Positions 6,301-6,754 of a DNA stretch of 6,754 nucleotides are shown here, piece by piece. The stretch spans positions 1 through 6,754 of the forward strand of contig JACNFL010000141.1 of NCBI GenBank assembly GCA_014384685.1, read 5' to 3'. Position numbers and translations under genes: made by a program. Below the pieces are notes generated by a model. The model made no database searches. It worked only from the letters and a program-made list of their open reading frames with translations, and was not told the origin of the DNA. This DNA is from Methanobacteriota archaeon (GTDB lineage Archaea > Thermoplasmatota > Poseidoniia > Poseidoniales > Thalassarchaeaceae). Numbering within the stretch: the stretch's first letter is position 1; every line of letters starts with the position of its first letter.

Positions 6301-6603
6301 GACTATGTTATTCATGTAATTGAACGATTCCGTGAGGAACATGAAAAGCGCAAATCCGTGCTTGCTTGCATTGGCGCTGTTGGTAGCGCGTCTGGAATCG
6401 CCTTGGTGGGTTCAGCAGCATCTGACACCCTCGGATTCCTAGTGATTTCTTTCTCCCCCATGGGATTCTTCTCACTATTTGGAACATTTTCAGCAGCAAT
6501 GATCTTCTTTTCACTGATAGCATCACTGATTATTGCTAGTGGGATGCTTGGCATCACCTCATATCCTAGTGTCATAAGCGAAGCCCGTAAGAGTGGTGAT
6601 TGA
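3355..6603 (+). CDS. RND superfamily (MMPL/HAE3-like) membrane transporter
   Basis: This is a 1082-residue integral membrane protein with RND architecture, presumably a proton-driven exporter of lipophilic or amphiphilic compounds; the substrate is unknown. Approximate layout: TM1 18-37, extracytoplasmic domain 38-365, TM2 366-384, TM3 391-412, TM4 430-450 with LGIDDSLHVLHRYKEE, TM5 477-497, TM6 503-523, TM7 565-583, second extracytoplasmic domain 584-850, then TM segments near 852-869, 889-910, 914-933, 938-960, 968-988, 1008-1030 and 1036-1063. GIDD/H (D443, D444, H447) and GIDY/H (D983, H987) are the family's charged membrane residues, one set per half. The second half has two more hydrophobic segments than the 12-TM standard. 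Six cysteines (188, 193, 315, 326, 702, 717) and eight N-X-S/T sequons all lie in the extracytoplasmic domains. ATG at 3355 is preferred over TTG at 3352. It overlaps the next gene's SD and is probably co-transcribed with it. Confidence 0.93.
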   Translation: MRDFSKLAEVLVPQRKLFHISIFVISLLMLPGLMWALTPIDVEAYNLDSPEIEAREVITQEYPGNEIVAGYAIIIRDQTLVGDDPSTKYNNEIADYSGDGMGVSQPKGGILNLSVLQEIDVKAEAARADPISEFYRPIISDVTLTQFHGVLTLTDQVRTFMAGESLLTQPSMSPYGELLPPRTNWTDCGDLECLTFDDEGITQAHIDLAAQRMVNGSGGIFLRWLSLDRGFHATEDGTLGPVGGTLVGNGIWNNASWEKGRWSASSTWLLIQFDRGAAEDAGWTFEWAEARAESGYEWNGLRLITTPPMHDKEFCQASVESGEGPCAWEWAIISLEHSMRASDDLSLTIAVAEGINIEVNKELKESITLLAAMGLIVIVLLWGSLRRWSDVGIVSAGLTLSLLWMFGSIGWVGEASKAIGHPLIERSQFSNLLPILILALGIDDSLHVLHRYKEERKNGFDPLSSSSTSLSRVGRAILLTSVTTIAAFSANFVSDIPALRSFGLEAALGVGSAFVLTGLWAPLVRLDIDLWLEEKGKLPDEDKDKIHLIPSHWLAGVAKTSAIAGPLVILAALLLSAYSAPLMFGLEGDFKVEDFLDEESDFATVVHVVNERFYSEGEPAEILIEGDVIDPRVYLAIAETRANMNIHSESDPDRFTISADGNVDMSAYDRFVDLAILSMANNITPFVNAGWDSTDTEGGVGCNRSNFGLPMTDDEECLRFLVGFISVHGIPETNSTPAIPPSMLALYIIPDRPLDPANPMLALDGSTPRYERMLMRFGLRQPEQFPIVEKALEELYRDMSAFENLSSTGLKEKSNLNSAFSNEEYPVSWAIATGEPVARYVAASSLQNEMQSTLALGVFFCIVTLWWGFRPLHEELKERLSHNVESGSAWAFLSLIYAPLAVALTAWAVTGIIASPTIAIVFAVIAFYGTLVWGEGPLGLALLTTAPILLVVIWLYGLIATLGYGLNMVTVAIATLSLGVGIDYVIHVIERFREEHEKRKSVLACIGAVGSASGIALVGSAASDTLGFLVISFSPMGFFSLFGTFSAAMIFFSLIASLIIASGMLGITSYPSVISEARKSGD
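6595..6600 (+). promoter_or_regulatory. Ribosome binding site of the DUF971 gene
   Basis: GGTGAT inside the last codons of the transporter is complementary to the archaeal 16S 3' end (ATCACC). It lies 4 nt before ATG at 6605, supporting that start and coupled translation. Confidence 0.65.
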
Positions 6604-6604
6604 A

Positions 6605-6754
6605 ATGACTGATTTCCCTGAACTAACAGAATTAGAAAGGCGAGATGTCGATATGATTCTGAGATATGCAGATAGTACGGAATATGTCATTGATTACATC
6701 ACCTTGAGATTGCGGTGTCCTTGTGCAAACTGTGACCCACGCCGAGAAAATGAC
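6605..6754 (+). CDS. DUF971 (GBBH-like N-terminal) domain protein, 3' end outside window
   Basis: Fifty codons are visible before the window edge. After an N-terminal stretch (MTDFPELTELERR), the reading ADSTEYVIDYITLRLRCPC plus ANC matches the DUF971 pattern: a short beta unit, a tyrosine-containing strand, then LR-x-CPCA-x-C. The cysteines at 38, 40 and 43 are the family's likely metal-binding residues. DUF971 occurs as a stand-alone protein, often near Mrp/ApbC-type iron-sulfur proteins, and as the N-terminal domain of gamma-butyrobetaine hydroxylase. Its own biochemical role is not settled. Given the archaeal context, the short stand-alone form is more likely, but the missing C-terminus leaves this open. 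It starts one nucleotide after the transporter stop, so the two form an operon; no functional link is evident from sequence. Confidence 0.75.
   Translation, partial: MTDFPELTELERRDVDMILRYADSTEYVIDYITLRLRCPCANCDPRREND

Overview
The window looks like euryarchaeal chromosomal DNA. The minus strand carries the archaeal order rpl21e - rpoF - DUF655 - ksgA. Start sites are preceded by Shine-Dalgarno (SD) motifs of the GGAGG/GAGGTGA/GGTGAT type. Base composition is AT-leaning by eye, and intergenic spaces are short. The acidic proteins and the large sequon-rich membrane protein suggest a marine Thermoplasmatota-type archaeon (Marine Group II/III-like). That placement is an inference, not a proof.

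Minus strand, read from about 3150 down to 1. A compact information-processing operon encodes ribosomal protein L21e, RNA polymerase stalk subunit Rpo4/RpoF, a DUF655 putative RNA-binding protein and the rRNA adenine dimethyltransferase KsgA/Dim1. Spacings are 10 nt (L21e to RpoF), an overlap or about 56 nt depending on the DUF655 start, and 7 nt (DUF655 to KsgA). After 78 nt comes a gene I do not recognise, cut by the left window edge. It encodes an N-terminal helix-hairpin-helix domain, a charged helical middle and a C-terminal four-cysteine zinc ribbon. The 78-nt gap holds G/C runs that can form two mutually exclusive RNA hairpins, one of which buries the ribosome binding site of that gene. 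A six-codon open frame sits just ahead of them.

The 262-nt divergent intergenic region (3093-3354) carries a candidate promoter in each direction. It also holds a perfect TCCCCC-TAT-GGGGGA palindrome near the L21e start, an ATTATC-N12-GATAAT inverted repeat beside the rightward TATA-like box, and a small hairpin over the rightward ribosome binding site.

Plus strand, 3355 to the right edge. One very long gene encodes a 1082-residue RND/MMPL-type transporter with two extracytoplasmic domains and GIDD...H / GIDY...H motifs in its two halves. The second half appears to contain an extra transmembrane hairpin. One nucleotide later starts a DUF971-type small protein, cut by the right edge, probably co-translated with the transporter.

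I saw no tRNA, rRNA, CRISPR array or insertion sequence. The least explained items are the helix-hairpin-helix/zinc-ribbon protein with its possible RNA switch, the NPPY variant of the KsgA catalytic motif, and the extra membrane hairpin in the transporter.
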